Made by a program: the position numbers and the translations under genes. The notes beneath the pieces were generated by a model. The model did not search any database. It was not told where the DNA came from and was given only the letters and a program-made list of their open reading frames with translations. A stretch of 64,000 bases of DNA from Inquilinus sp. KBS0705 (GTDB lineage Bacteria; Bacteroidota; Bacteroidia; Sphingobacteriales; Sphingobacteriaceae), in the NCBI GenBank assembly GCA_005938025.2, contig VCCI02000002.1, forward strand, positions 62,001 to 126,000, read 5' to 3'. Position 1 is the first letter of the stretch; each line of letters opens with the position of its first letter. Shown here in pieces: positions 8,107-16,548 of this stretch.

Positions 8107-9525
8107 TTAGGGTTTTAAACTTTTATACAGATCTATATATTCTTTTGCCGACCGGTCCCACGAAAAGTCGAGGGCCATCATACGCTTGCGCAGCGTTTGC
8201 ATCTTTTTACTATCCTTATACAGCGCTACCGCACGGGTTATTGATACGCAAATATCATCAACCTCAACATTTGCAAAGCGAATGCCGTAGCCCCCCTCGT
8301 CTCCAAAATCAATAACGGTATCTTTTAATCCGCCGGTGCTACGCACAATTGGTATGGTGCCGTAGCGTATGGCATATAATTGGTTTAAACCGCAGGGCTC
8401 AACCCTTGATGGCATCAGTAAAAAATCGGCCCCGGCATATACTAAATGCGCTAATGCTTCATCGTAGCCTATAAATACATTACAATTGGCAGGGTAAAGT
8501 TGTTTAAGTAATTTAAGCGCATTTTCGGTTTCAGGGTCGCCTGTGCCTAATATAATAAAGTTAACCTTATCGCCATGCTCTTTAATACTGCGCTCGATAG
8601 CCGCGGGCAGCAGGTCAGATCCCTTTTCGCTTACCAGCCTGCCAATAAAGGCTATCAATAGCTTATCGGCAGCCAGCTCAAACCGTTCGCATAACAATTC
8701 TTTATCTTTTTGCTTGCCTTTGTTAATGGTAGCGGCAGTATACTTTTCGGGCACCATCGGGTCGGTAGCCGGGTCCCAAACTTCGGTATCTATACCGTTT
8801 ATAATCCCTACACCTTTATCGCGCTCTACATAAAACAAGTATTCCAGCCCGTTTGAATTTATAGATAATTCCTGCAAATAACTTGGCGATACTGTAGTAA
8901 ATTTCCAGCAGCATTTTACTGCCGATGCCAGCGGGTTAATACCACCGTTCCAGTCAAGTAACCCTGTTTTATAAAAGTCTATCTCGGGTAAATAATTCAG
9001 CTTTTCCCAACCAAAGGCACCATGGTACTGGCCGTTGTGTATGGTAAATACCGTTGGTACATTGGCCAGCCTGCGGTATAACGACGAGTGGTACATTAAA
9101 AATGGTACCAGGCCCGAGTGATGATCGTGGCAATGGATAATATCAGGCGTTTGGCCGCTCCAATTTATCCAGTCTAAAAACGCTATCTGAAAAGCGATGA
9201 ATTGTTCTTTCTCATCAGGGTAGCTGTATACGTTCTCGCGGTCGAGCAGCCCTGGTATTTTTATTAGGTAAAGCTCAAAGCCAAGTTTATCGGTTTGTTC
9301 TTTTAATATCTCAAAATATATACGGCGTGTGCCCAGCAGCGTGGTGCCCTGAAAAACAATGTCAAATACGTTTTCGTGTACAAACTTGCGGTTATAATAA
9401 GGCATAACTACGGCCGCCTGCAACCCTGCCAGGTTTTGGTATTTTGGCAATGCCCCAACCACATCGGCCAGGCCGCCAACTTTTGCAATAGGGTAACACT
9501 CGGCACTCAGGTGAAATATTCTCAT
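8107..9525 (-). CDS. glgA: Glycogen synthase (ADP-glucose, GT5)
   Basis: This GT5 starch/glycogen synthase transfers glucose from ADP-glucose to the non-reducing end of alpha-1,4-glucan. The 472 residues show the N-terminal KVGGL ADP-glucose loop (AKVGGLADVVGALP, residues 15-28), HCHDHHSGLVP, and in the C-terminal Rossmann domain IGRLVSEKGSDLL and MPSRVEPCGLNQLYA with the E/x7/E retaining-transferase pattern. It is the first gene of the glgA-glgC operon. The branching enzyme and phosphorylase are not in the window. Confidence 0.95.
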   Translation of the reverse strand: MRIFHLSAECYPIAKVGGLADVVGALPKYQNLAGLQAAVVMPYYNRKFVHENVFDIVFQGTTLLGTRRIYFEILKEQTDKLGFELYLIKIPGLLDRENVYSYPDEKEQFIAFQIAFLDWINWSGQTPDIIHCHDHHSGLVPFLMYHSSLYRRLANVPTVFTIHNGQYHGAFGWEKLNYLPEIDFYKTGLLDWNGGINPLASAVKCCWKFTTVSPSYLQELSINSNGLEYLFYVERDKGVGIINGIDTEVWDPATDPMVPEKYTAATINKGKQKDKELLCERFELAADKLLIAFIGRLVSEKGSDLLPAAIERSIKEHGDKVNFIILGTGDPETENALKLLKQLYPANCNVFIGYDEALAHLVYAGADFLLMPSRVEPCGLNQLYAIRYGTIPIVRSTGGLKDTVIDFGDEGGYGIRFANVEVDDICVSITRAVALYKDSKKMQTLRKRMMALDFSWDRSAKEYIDLYKSLKP

Positions 9526-9838
9526 TTGGCTTATATTAGGGTTAAGGTACTAAACATTTCCTCATATGAACAAACAGATAATTTGAAAAATGTGTTTACA
9601 ATGCTGCTATAATTTAATTAAAACAGTCGCTTGTTTACCATTTCGATATAAATGTACAACGGAGGGTTACGTTTATTGTGAATTTGTTAATGGGATACCG
9701 TTAGTTTGAGCGAGTGCTAATATGTGCACGGGTTGAAGGAAATCTGGCTGAGGTTTTGGCGTTACCTACTTGCCGGGCTTTTCGGACATACTGTACAGCA
9801 CTTATCCGTTAGCTAATGGACCGTATCCGCTGTAATCC
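9526..9838. other. Intergenic region upstream of glgA, with a REP-like repeat
   Basis: This 313-bp region holds the glgA promoter (AT-rich, 9530-9660) and, at its left edge with the neighbouring gene, a REP-like repeat (9823-9845). No ORF or RNA gene is evident. Confidence 0.4.
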
Positions 9839-9845
9839 CTAACGC
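9823..9845. repeat. REP-like dispersed repeat, copy 1
   Basis: The 23-bp core GTATCCGCTGTAATCCCTAACGC recurs at 31013-31035 with two differences (as two parts: GTATCCGCT and AATCCCTAACGC identical). On the minus strand the TAG stop of the 123-codon ORF lies inside it (9839-9841). Related sequences are recalled as common in Sphingobacteriia genomes; that is from memory and not verified. Confidence 0.7.
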
Positions 9846-10186
9846 GGTAATGCCTTTAATGATACATAAAGTATATCGTCATAAGTTTTATAGTCCGGAA
9901 AGGTCTGGGTTACATTTCCTACCTCAGTAAAAGCACTTTTTAGATAATCTAAACTAATCAAATCTTCGACCGTTTTATGAATCGTTGACTTATTCAAATC
10001 CTTTACAATAATCATATCAGAAGCCCAAAAGAAATCCTGTTGTTCCTTGTCCATCAAGTGCTGAATATTGGTTTGGGTAAACAAACTCCCCACAAACACT
10101 CTATCATCGGGAAACACTACATAAATATCAATATTGTCGTTATTGATATCCGTTATTATATCATGAAAAACGATTTTAAATTCCAT
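9839..10186 (-). CDS. Hypothetical protein after polA
   Basis: I choose the ATG at 10186 (MEFKIVFHDII), because the longer frame from 10210 would overlap the end of polA by 19 bp. The result is a 115-residue cytoplasmic, acidic protein with no signal peptide or membrane helix and an alternation of strands and helices (IDIYVVFPDDRVFVGSLFT, then HKTVEDLI). I do not recognise the family. Its last two codons and stop fall inside a REP-like repeat, so the C-terminus may have been shortened by repeat insertion. It is probably co-transcribed with polA, whose stop is only 5 bp upstream. Confidence 0.65.
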   Translation of the reverse strand: MEFKIVFHDIITDINNDNIDIYVVFPDDRVFVGSLFTQTNIQHLMDKEQQDFFWASDMIIVKDLNKSTIHKTVEDLISLDYLKSAFTEVGNVTQTFPDYKTYDDILYVSLKALPR

Positions 10187-10191
10187 CGGTT

Positions 10192-13002
10192 TTAATGCGC
10201 CTCCAACCAATTCAATCCCGTACCTATCTCTACCATTATCGGCACCTCGGTTTTGATGGCGTTTTTCATGTTCTCTAGGATGATGGGTTTTACAATTTCT
10301 ATCTCGTGGTTTGGCACATCAAATACCAACTCATCATGCACCTGCATGGTCATGCGTGCGTCCAGTTTAAGGGCCTTAAACTCGCGGTGGATGTTGATCA
10401 TCGCTATCTTTATCATGTCGGCTGCAGAGCCTTGTATGGGTGCGTTAATGGCATTTCGTTCGGCAAAGCCGCGTACGGTTTGGTTGGCGCTGTTAATATC
10501 GCGCAGGTAACGGCGGCGGCCCATCAGGGTGGTTACATAACCGTTTTCGCGGGCAAAGTTCATGGTATCGGCCATGTATTGTTTGATGCCGGGGTATTGG
10601 GCAAAATAGTTTTCGATGATCTCGGCAGCCTCTTTACGTGGTATGCCCAAATTTTGCGATAAGCCAAATGCCGATTGTCCATAAATAATACCAAAGTTAA
10701 CCGCCTTGGCATTACGGCGCTGGGTGCTGTCTACTTCTTCTAAACCAATGCCGTAAACTTTCGCGGCGGTAGCGGTGTGGATATCAATATTATCAACAAA
10801 GGCCTGGCGCATGTTGGGGTCTTTACTAATTTCGGCAATGATGCGCAGCTCTATCTGCGAATAATCGGCAGATACGATGCTGTGGTTTTCATCGCGCGGA
10901 ATAAAGGCTTTCCTTACCTCGCGGCCACGCTCGGTACGTATAGGTATGTTTTGCAGGTTGGGGTTGTTGCTGCTTAGCCTGCCTGTCGCGGCTACCGCCT
11001 GGTTATAGCTGGTATGCACGCGGCCGGTTTTAGGGTTCACCATGGTTGGCAGCGCATCTACGTAGGTTGATTTGAGTTTTTGCAGCTGCCTAAAATCCAG
11101 TATATCCCTTACAATATCGCTTTTGGCCGCTAAGGATAGCAGCACGTCCTCGCCGGTTTGGTATTGGCCTGTTTTGGTTTTTTTTGCTTTAGGATCGAGC
11201 ATTAGTTTCTCGAACAACACCTCGCCTAATTGCTTTGGCGATGCGATGTTGAAACGTACTCCCGCTTTTTCAAAAACGGTTTTCTCTAAAACGGCAATAT
11301 CGATCTCTAATAATTTAGAGAACTCGCGCAGGGTATCGTGGTCAATTTTTACCCCTTCGTGCTCAATATCGGCCAGTACATATATCAGCGGGTTCTCTAT
11401 TTTATGCAGCAGGTCTTCGGCCTCTACCTCTTTTATCTTAGGCTCAAATATGGTGCGCAATTGCAGGGTTACATCGGCATCTTCGGCGGCATAGTCCTTT
11501 ATCTTTTCAATCTCCACATCGCGCATATTGCCCTGATTTTTACCTTTAGGTCCAATTAGCTCGGTGATAGAAACAGGCTTGTAGCTTAGGTAATTCTCCG
11601 ACAGGATATCCATGTTATGGCGGGTATCGGGGTCTATTACGTAATGCGCCATCATGGTATCAAACAGGTCGCCCTTCATCTCTACATTGTACCATTTCAG
11701 CATCAATATATCAAACTTTAGGTTTTGGCCAGTTTTGCCAATGTTGGGATCTTCAAATACAGGTTTAAACTCGGCTACTATTTTTATAACCTCCTGCTCA
11801 TCTGCCGGCACCGGCACATACCACGCCTGGTGGTGTTTCACCGCGAACGATAAGCCCACCAACTCGCAATGGTTGGCATCGGTACCAGTAGTTTCGGTAT
11901 CAAAACAAAAGTGTTTTTGCTGCTTAAGTACGTTGATCAGTTCGGCGCGCTTTTCAAAGGTATCGGCTAAAATATACTCGTGCGTTACAGTGTTGATGTT
12001 TTTGATATCAACAGGCTCGGGTGCTTCGTAAATGTCCTGCACATCAACCGATAGGGTAGTGCGGCCATCAGCAACGGGGTTACCAAACAGGTCGGTTTGC
12101 ATGCTCACGGCGCGGGTTTCGGTAATGCTAAAGTCGTCGCCAAACACACGGCGCCCCAGGGTACGGAATTCCAGTTCGGCAAACAATGGCTCCAGCAGAT
12201 CTTTGCTTGGAGCACACATTTCTAAACCCGCTTCGTCCAGCTCAACCGGCGAGTTTAGGTTGATAGTTGCCAACCGTTTAGACATCAGCCCCTGCTCGGC
12301 ATACTGTTCTACGTTTTCGCGCAGCTTGCCTTTTAATTCGTGGCTATGGGCTATTATCTCTTCAACCGAGCCATATTGTTTAATAAGCAGCTTTGCTGTT
12401 TTTTCGCCCACGCCGGGTATACCGGGTATGCCGTCTACCGCATCACCCCAAAGGCCCAAAATATCAATCACCTGTTCGGGGCGTTCAATTTCCCATTTCT
12501 CCAGCACTTCTTTTACGCCCAGTATTTCCATATCGTTACCCATACGGGCAGGTTTGTATATGCGGATGTTTTCAGACACCAGCTGCGCAAAATCCTTATC
12601 GGGGGTCATGCAGTAAACCTGGTAACCTTTTTGTTCAGCTTTTTTGGCCAGGGTGCCTATAATGTCGTCAGCCTCGTACCCGTCAGATGTTATCAACGGA
12701 ATGTTAAAGCCCAGCACAACTTTAAATATGTAAGGCAAGGCTTTGCTCAAATCTTCGGGCATAGCCTCGCGATGGGCCTTGTATTTTTCGTATTCGGTAT
12801 GGCGGTCGGTTGGTGCATCGGTATCAAAAACTACGGCCATGTGGGTTGGCTTTTCCTTTTTTAATACCTCCAGCAGGGTGTTGGTAAAACCCATTACCGC
12901 CGACGTATTTAAGCCGCCCGATGTAAAACGCGGCGATTTACTTAAAGCAAAATGTGCCCGGTATATAAGGGCCATACCATCCAATAGAAAAAGCTTCTTC
13001 AT
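10192..13002 (-). CDS. polA: DNA polymerase I
   Basis: Full-length PolA (936 residues) for Okazaki fragment processing and repair synthesis. The N-terminal 5'-3' exonuclease/FEN domain (about 1-300) has FLLDGMALIYRAHFAL, SDGYEADDIIGT and GIPGVGEKTA. The 3'-5' exonuclease domain (about 345-530) keeps the metal-binding DxE in FDTETTGTD, plus the later aspartates, so proofreading is probably active. The polymerase domain carries motif A (ADYSQIELR), motif B (RRNAKAVNFGIIYG) and motif C (QVHDELVF). A weak -7 element (TATTTTTG, minus strand 13060-13067) lies 57 bp upstream. Confidence 0.98.
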   Translation of the reverse strand: MKKLFLLDGMALIYRAHFALSKSPRFTSGGLNTSAVMGFTNTLLEVLKKEKPTHMAVVFDTDAPTDRHTEYEKYKAHREAMPEDLSKALPYIFKVVLGFNIPLITSDGYEADDIIGTLAKKAEQKGYQVYCMTPDKDFAQLVSENIRIYKPARMGNDMEILGVKEVLEKWEIERPEQVIDILGLWGDAVDGIPGIPGVGEKTAKLLIKQYGSVEEIIAHSHELKGKLRENVEQYAEQGLMSKRLATINLNSPVELDEAGLEMCAPSKDLLEPLFAELEFRTLGRRVFGDDFSITETRAVSMQTDLFGNPVADGRTTLSVDVQDIYEAPEPVDIKNINTVTHEYILADTFEKRAELINVLKQQKHFCFDTETTGTDANHCELVGLSFAVKHHQAWYVPVPADEQEVIKIVAEFKPVFEDPNIGKTGQNLKFDILMLKWYNVEMKGDLFDTMMAHYVIDPDTRHNMDILSENYLSYKPVSITELIGPKGKNQGNMRDVEIEKIKDYAAEDADVTLQLRTIFEPKIKEVEAEDLLHKIENPLIYVLADIEHEGVKIDHDTLREFSKLLEIDIAVLEKTVFEKAGVRFNIASPKQLGEVLFEKLMLDPKAKKTKTGQYQTGEDVLLSLAAKSDIVRDILDFRQLQKLKSTYVDALPTMVNPKTGRVHTSYNQAVAATGRLSSNNPNLQNIPIRTERGREVRKAFIPRDENHSIVSADYSQIELRIIAEISKDPNMRQAFVDNIDIHTATAAKVYGIGLEEVDSTQRRNAKAVNFGIIYGQSAFGLSQNLGIPRKEAAEIIENYFAQYPGIKQYMADTMNFARENGYVTTLMGRRRYLRDINSANQTVRGFAERNAINAPIQGSAADMIKIAMINIHREFKALKLDARMTMQVHDELVFDVPNHEIEIVKPIILENMKNAIKTEVPIMVEIGTGLNWLEAH

Positions 13003-13123
13003 GATAATTTATGATTGCACCGATTGTTTTTGTGATTACACCGATGAGGTTGTTCGTTTCAAAAATACGATTATGTTTTTCATCAGATTTAAATCTGTGA
13101 AATCTTTTTAGGATCTGAAATAT

Positions 13124-13699
13124 CTACCTGAAAGCGCATTCGGGAACATGATCGTTCACCATGCCGGTAGCCTGCGTGTAGGCATAGCAAATGGTAGTGC
13201 CAAAAAACTTAAAACCCCGCTTTTTCATATCCTTGCTTATCGCGTCAGATTCGGGCGTGCTTACTTTAGGGCCATCATAGCGGGTAATGGGCTTGCCATC
13301 GGGCATAAAGCTGTACAGGTAATTATAAAACGAACCAAACTCTTTTTGCACCTCTATAAATAATTGCGCGTTACGAATAGCCGCCGACACTTTTAAACGA
13401 TTGCGGATAATCCCCTCATCCTGCAATAAACGCTGTTGGTCTTCTTGGGTAAAAGCAGCCACTTTGTGCACATCAAAATTGGCAAAGGCTTTGCGGTAAC
13501 CCTCGCGGCGGCGTAAAATGGTTATCCAGCTTAAACCTGCCTGTGCCGATTCGAGCGTTAAAAACTCAAACAGTGTTTTATCATCATGTACTACCTTACC
13601 CCATTCCTCGTCGTGGTATTTCATGTACAAGGGGTCGGTTCCGCACCAGTGGCACCTTTTTAAGTTATCAGTTGGAGGTTTTAAGTTGGCAGTTGGCAT
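13124..13699 (-). CDS. tag: DNA-3-methyladenine glycosylase I
   Basis: Tag excises 3-methyladenine from alkylated DNA. The 191 residues keep the family zinc site: Cys in RCHWCG (C16), His in MKYHDEEWG, and His and Cys in the C-terminal NDHVPECAFR. Also seen are LFEFLTLESAQAGLSW with the catalytic-pocket glutamate, and the helix-hairpin-helix region IRNRLKVSAAIRNA. Family members normally start one or two residues before RCxWCG; here 14 extra residues (MPTANLKPPTDNLK) precede it, encoded by a sequence that looks like the local AACTGCCAACTT-type intergenic repeat. The next Met is inside the zinc site, so this extended start is the only ATG available. Confidence 0.93.
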   Translation of the reverse strand: MPTANLKPPTDNLKRCHWCGTDPLYMKYHDEEWGKVVHDDKTLFEFLTLESAQAGLSWITILRRREGYRKAFANFDVHKVAAFTQEDQQRLLQDEGIIRNRLKVSAAIRNAQLFIEVQKEFGSFYNYLYSFMPDGKPITRYDGPKVSTPESDAISKDMKKRGFKFFGTTICYAYTQATGMVNDHVPECAFR

Positions 13700-13750
13700 A
13701 CGTCTAAATTAGCTTAATTTATTACAAGTTTGTTTATAGCTGTAAACTGT

Positions 13751-14107
13751 TTACTGCAAACCGCCAACTCCATTCAACTCATCCCAATACTCCACCGCGC
13801 GGCGGTAATGCGGTATCACTATCGAGCCGCCCACCAGGTTGGCTATCATAAACACCTCGTTCATTTCGTTGTGCTGTACACCGGCTTCGTGACATTTGCC
13901 CAGGTGGTATTTTATGCAATCGTCGCAACGCAATACCATTGATGCCACCAGGCCCAGCATTTCTTTTGTTTTAACATCCAGCGCGCCATCGGCGTAAGTG
14001 GTGGTATCTAAGGCGAAAAACCGCTTAATGTTGGTGTTGGCAGTCTCCATTATCCTATCGTTCATTTTGGTACGATAGGCTTCAAAATCGTTTATAAGTT
14101 GTCCCAT
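13751..14107 (-). CDS. Carboxymuconolactone decarboxylase family protein (AhpD-like)
   Basis: This 118-residue protein has the CMD fold with the CxxC motif in RCDDCIKYHLG, followed by a histidine, the AhpD-type redox/proton-relay signature, and EMNEVFMIANLVGGS. The family includes alkylhydroperoxidase AhpD and gamma-carboxymuconolactone decarboxylase; with CxxC plus His the peroxidase-like role is more likely. No partner ahpC or aromatic pathway gene is nearby. It lies 50 bp upstream of tag on the same strand. Family is confident; substrate is not known. Confidence 0.88.
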   Translation of the reverse strand: MGQLINDFEAYRTKMNDRIMETANTNIKRFFALDTTTYADGALDVKTKEMLGLVASMVLRCDDCIKYHLGKCHEAGVQHNEMNEVFMIANLVGGSIVIPHYRRAVEYWDELNGVGGLQ

Positions 14108-14172
14108 GAAATTAAAAATCCCCCTCCTGATTACGGTTAAAAATGATATTTTTACAAACCTAACCTTAACAA

Positions 14173-15429
14173 ATGAAATACTTTTATACCCTACTAATTT
14201 TTTCTTTAATTCCCTCGTTTTTACTGGCTCAACGAAATTACAAACCTGGCTATATTGTAAGCCTTAGCGGCGATACCATTAAGGGCAGTATAGATTACCG
14301 CGAGTGGGACAATAATCCTAAAAGCATCACTTTTAAAAGCATTGGCAAGGCAGAGGGTAAATATGCTGTTAACAATATTAAAGCATTTGGTGTAGATAAA
14401 GCAGAGTATTTTGAACGTTTTGTAACTATTGTAAGCCAAAATCCGGTAGGTGTAGGTAATATTACTGTTCAGGCTGAAATTAAAAATTTAACCGATACGC
14501 TTTTTTTAAAGATTATTTCAAAAGGCTCAAAAGTAACTTTATATACCTACACCGATAAAATAAAAACAAGGTATTACATTGCCGAGAGCGGAGCCAATGC
14601 AGAAGAATTAATATATGGGCAGTACCTTGATAGCGAAAACAGCGAACGTATAAACACGGTGAACCGTTTTAGGGTGCAGTTACAATCGCTGGCGCAAATG
14701 CATGATCCCAACAATAGTAAATTGGCAAAGGGAATAGCAGTTTCGTCTTACACAGAAAGCGATCTGATTAAAATTGCCAAAGCCATAAACGGCTCAACCA
14801 ATTTGCAACTTAGCTCCGAAAATGTTTTTGGAATAAGGTTTTTTGCTGGCGCTGGTACAAGCATTAATAAATTCACAATCGACTTTAATGGCTTTTTTCC
14901 GGCAGGTACAAGTCAGTCAAAAGTTTCGCCACTTATTACCGCCGGGGTAGATTTTCTAATAAACAAAAATACGCAGCGGTTTTACATACGGGTAGAAGCA
15001 TCTGTTATAAGTAGCACCTATAGTTTTAACGATATTGAAGCCCCCGCCGCTGCAAATACAACGTTAGGCACAAGGTCTACTTTAAATAATCTTAAGCAAA
15101 CAAATATCGCCCTTACACCACAATTAATTTATAATTACTATTCTGCCGACAATTTACAGCTGTTTATTGGCAGTGGCTTTGCGCTAAACATACCGCAGTA
15201 CGGAAAACACAGCCTTACTACAACCAGCCCCAATTATACCAATACCAAAGCTGATTTCCCCGAATTTAAAAAACTATGGTTTTCGTTCCCAATTAAAGCG
15301 GGCGCTACAATAAACAAAAAAATTCAACTGTATGCAGATTATATGCTCGCACCAAGCCGCCTGGACGATTACGCATCTATTGGTTCAACGCTAAGCCAAT
15401 ACCAACTTGGCGTAAATTACTTATTTTAA
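14173..15429 (+). CDS. Secreted protein with C-terminal outer-membrane beta-barrel-like domain
   Basis: The 418-residue protein begins with a signal peptide (MKYFYTLLIFSLIPSFLLAQ). Its N-terminal part (about 20-160) is a widespread Bacteroidota domain beginning PGYIVSLSGDTIKGSIDYR. The second half (about 220-418) alternates hydrophobic and polar residues, with aromatic girdles (RFYIRVEASVI, YADYMLAPSRL, YQLGVNYLF), and ends in an aromatic residue, as outer-membrane barrels do. It is probably an outer-membrane protein of the PorT/outer-membrane-beta-barrel type. The function is unknown. A VOC gene follows 9 bp downstream. Confidence 0.75.
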   Translation: MKYFYTLLIFSLIPSFLLAQRNYKPGYIVSLSGDTIKGSIDYREWDNNPKSITFKSIGKAEGKYAVNNIKAFGVDKAEYFERFVTIVSQNPVGVGNITVQAEIKNLTDTLFLKIISKGSKVTLYTYTDKIKTRYYIAESGANAEELIYGQYLDSENSERINTVNRFRVQLQSLAQMHDPNNSKLAKGIAVSSYTESDLIKIAKAINGSTNLQLSSENVFGIRFFAGAGTSINKFTIDFNGFFPAGTSQSKVSPLITAGVDFLINKNTQRFYIRVEASVISSTYSFNDIEAPAAANTTLGTRSTLNNLKQTNIALTPQLIYNYYSADNLQLFIGSGFALNIPQYGKHSLTTTSPNYTNTKADFPEFKKLWFSFPIKAGATINKKIQLYADYMLAPSRLDDYASIGSTLSQYQLGVNYLF

Positions 15430-15438
15430 TAAATTGCT

Positions 15439-15816
15439 ATGGAAAGCCTTTCACCCAACCTATTTGTTAAAGATATTAATGCAACTATTGCCTGGTACCG
15501 CATTTTAGGATTTGAACTGATAGTAACCGTACCCGAAACCGGCACCGATTTAGTATGGGCCATGATGATGAAGGGTAATGTTACCATGATGTTTCAAACC
15601 ATGGAAAGCCTTGGCGATGAATTGCCCGAGATTAGCCGCACCGATGGCGCATCGCTGTTATTATATATTAAACTTAAGGGCATACGGGCCTTTTTTGAGG
15701 ATATTAAAGACCAGGTTACCGTGCTTAAAGGCCTCGAAAAAACGTTTTACGGCGCTACCGAATTTTCGGTATCAGATATTAACAACTATGTTTTAACTTT
15801 TGCCGAAGACGAATAA
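15439..15816 (+). CDS. VOC (glyoxalase/bleomycin resistance) family protein
   Basis: This 125-residue single-domain VOC protein has the typical start LSPNLFVKDINATIAWYRILGFELI (read in shorter pieces: LFVKDINATIAWY, LGFELI) and the central MMKGNVTMMF strand, ending with ISDINNYVLTFAED. It lacks the full set of metal ligands of glyoxalase I, and the family is diverse (glyoxalases, dioxygenases, binding proteins), so no reaction is assigned. It sits 9 bp after the barrel gene and 34 bp before a second VOC gene. Confidence 0.85.
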   Translation: MESLSPNLFVKDINATIAWYRILGFELIVTVPETGTDLVWAMMMKGNVTMMFQTMESLGDELPEISRTDGASLLLYIKLKGIRAFFEDIKDQVTVLKGLEKTFYGATEFSVSDINNYVLTFAEDE

Positions 15817-15850
15817 TAACAACCTTATCTTTATTAAACCTCTTATCCTA

Positions 15851-16213
15851 ATGATCACCTTTAAACGCGTAGACCATTTTCATGTTTGTGTGCCGCCCGA
15901 TCGGCTGGAAGAGGCGCGGCAGTTTTACGGCGCGGTTTTGGGCCTTGAACAAATTTACCGCCCCGACCATCTGTTCTCATCCGCAGGGTATTGGTTTAAC
16001 ATTGGCGATGGGCAGCTACATATTGGCGTAGAGCCTGCACTGCCACGAACTATAAGGCATACCGCATTAGAGGTAACTGATGTTGCCGCCGCGCGCCAGC
16101 ATTTAGAAAATAACGGGGTTGAAATTGTAGAAGAGCCGGTTATACCCGGCCGCGACCGCTTTGCCTTTATAGACCCTTTTGGTAACAGGATGGAGTTGCT
16201 GGAGATACTCTAA
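15851..16213 (+). CDS. VOC family protein
   Basis: I choose the ATG at 15851 (MITFKRVDHFHVCV), which gives 120 residues; the longer frame from 15800 overlaps the previous gene. The protein has VOC hallmarks: HFHVCVPP at the start with a metal-ligand-like His, FYGAVLGLEQI, a second His in RHTALEVTDV, and FIDPFGNRMELLE at the end, where the Glu is the usual metal ligand. This His/His/Glu set suggests a functional metal site, unlike the preceding VOC gene. Its TAA shares two bases with the TAG of the convergent ATL gene. Confidence 0.88.
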   Translation: MITFKRVDHFHVCVPPDRLEEARQFYGAVLGLEQIYRPDHLFSSAGYWFNIGDGQLHIGVEPALPRTIRHTALEVTDVAAARQHLENNGVEIVEEPVIPGRDRFAFIDPFGNRMELLEIL

Positions 16214-16542
16214 AGCGCCAGCTCCACTGCAGGGTCCCAATACAGCGCTTTAAAGTTTAGCACCTGGTTGTCTATTACCACAACACCCTCATTGGCTAAA
16301 AGCTGCTCCATGGTATCGCCACCAAAATGGAATTTACCCGTAAGCAGGCCCTGGCGGTTCACTACCCTGTGGGCAGGCACAGGCGGCTGTGCATTGCCGC
16401 AAGCCATCATGGCATAACCCACAACCCGCGATGATTGCTTAGAACCCAGGTAGGCCGCAATAGCGCCGTAGGAGGTTACCCTGCCCGCGGGTATTTGCCT
16501 AACAACATCGTACACGTTATCAAAAAAATTGTAATCGGGCAT
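16210..16542 (-). CDS. Alkyltransferase-like protein (ATL), MGMT family without active-site cysteine
   Basis: This 110-residue protein is the C-terminal DNA-binding/alkyltransferase domain of the MGMT family: RQIPAGRVTSYGAIAAYLG (helix-turn-helix entry) and then PVPAHRVVN where true O6-methylguanine methyltransferases have PCHRV. The cysteine acceptor is replaced by alanine, so it cannot remove the alkyl group. Such ATL proteins bind O6-alkylguanine and hand it to nucleotide excision repair. It lies 6 bp after trmB and overlaps the convergent VOC gene stop. Family is confident; the repair hand-off is inferred from characterised ATLs. Confidence 0.9.
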   Translation of the reverse strand: MPDYNFFDNVYDVVRQIPAGRVTSYGAIAAYLGSKQSSRVVGYAMMACGNAQPPVPAHRVVNRQGLLTGKFHFGGDTMEQLLANEGVVVIDNQVLNFKALYWDPAVELAL

Positions 16543-16548
16543 GGGTTT

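Noticed and set aside
12032..12616. Plus-strand ORFs over polA and other core genes (for example 11072-11494)
   Set aside because: Low-complexity Ser-rich frames antisense to well-conserved genes; no start context or conserved motif.
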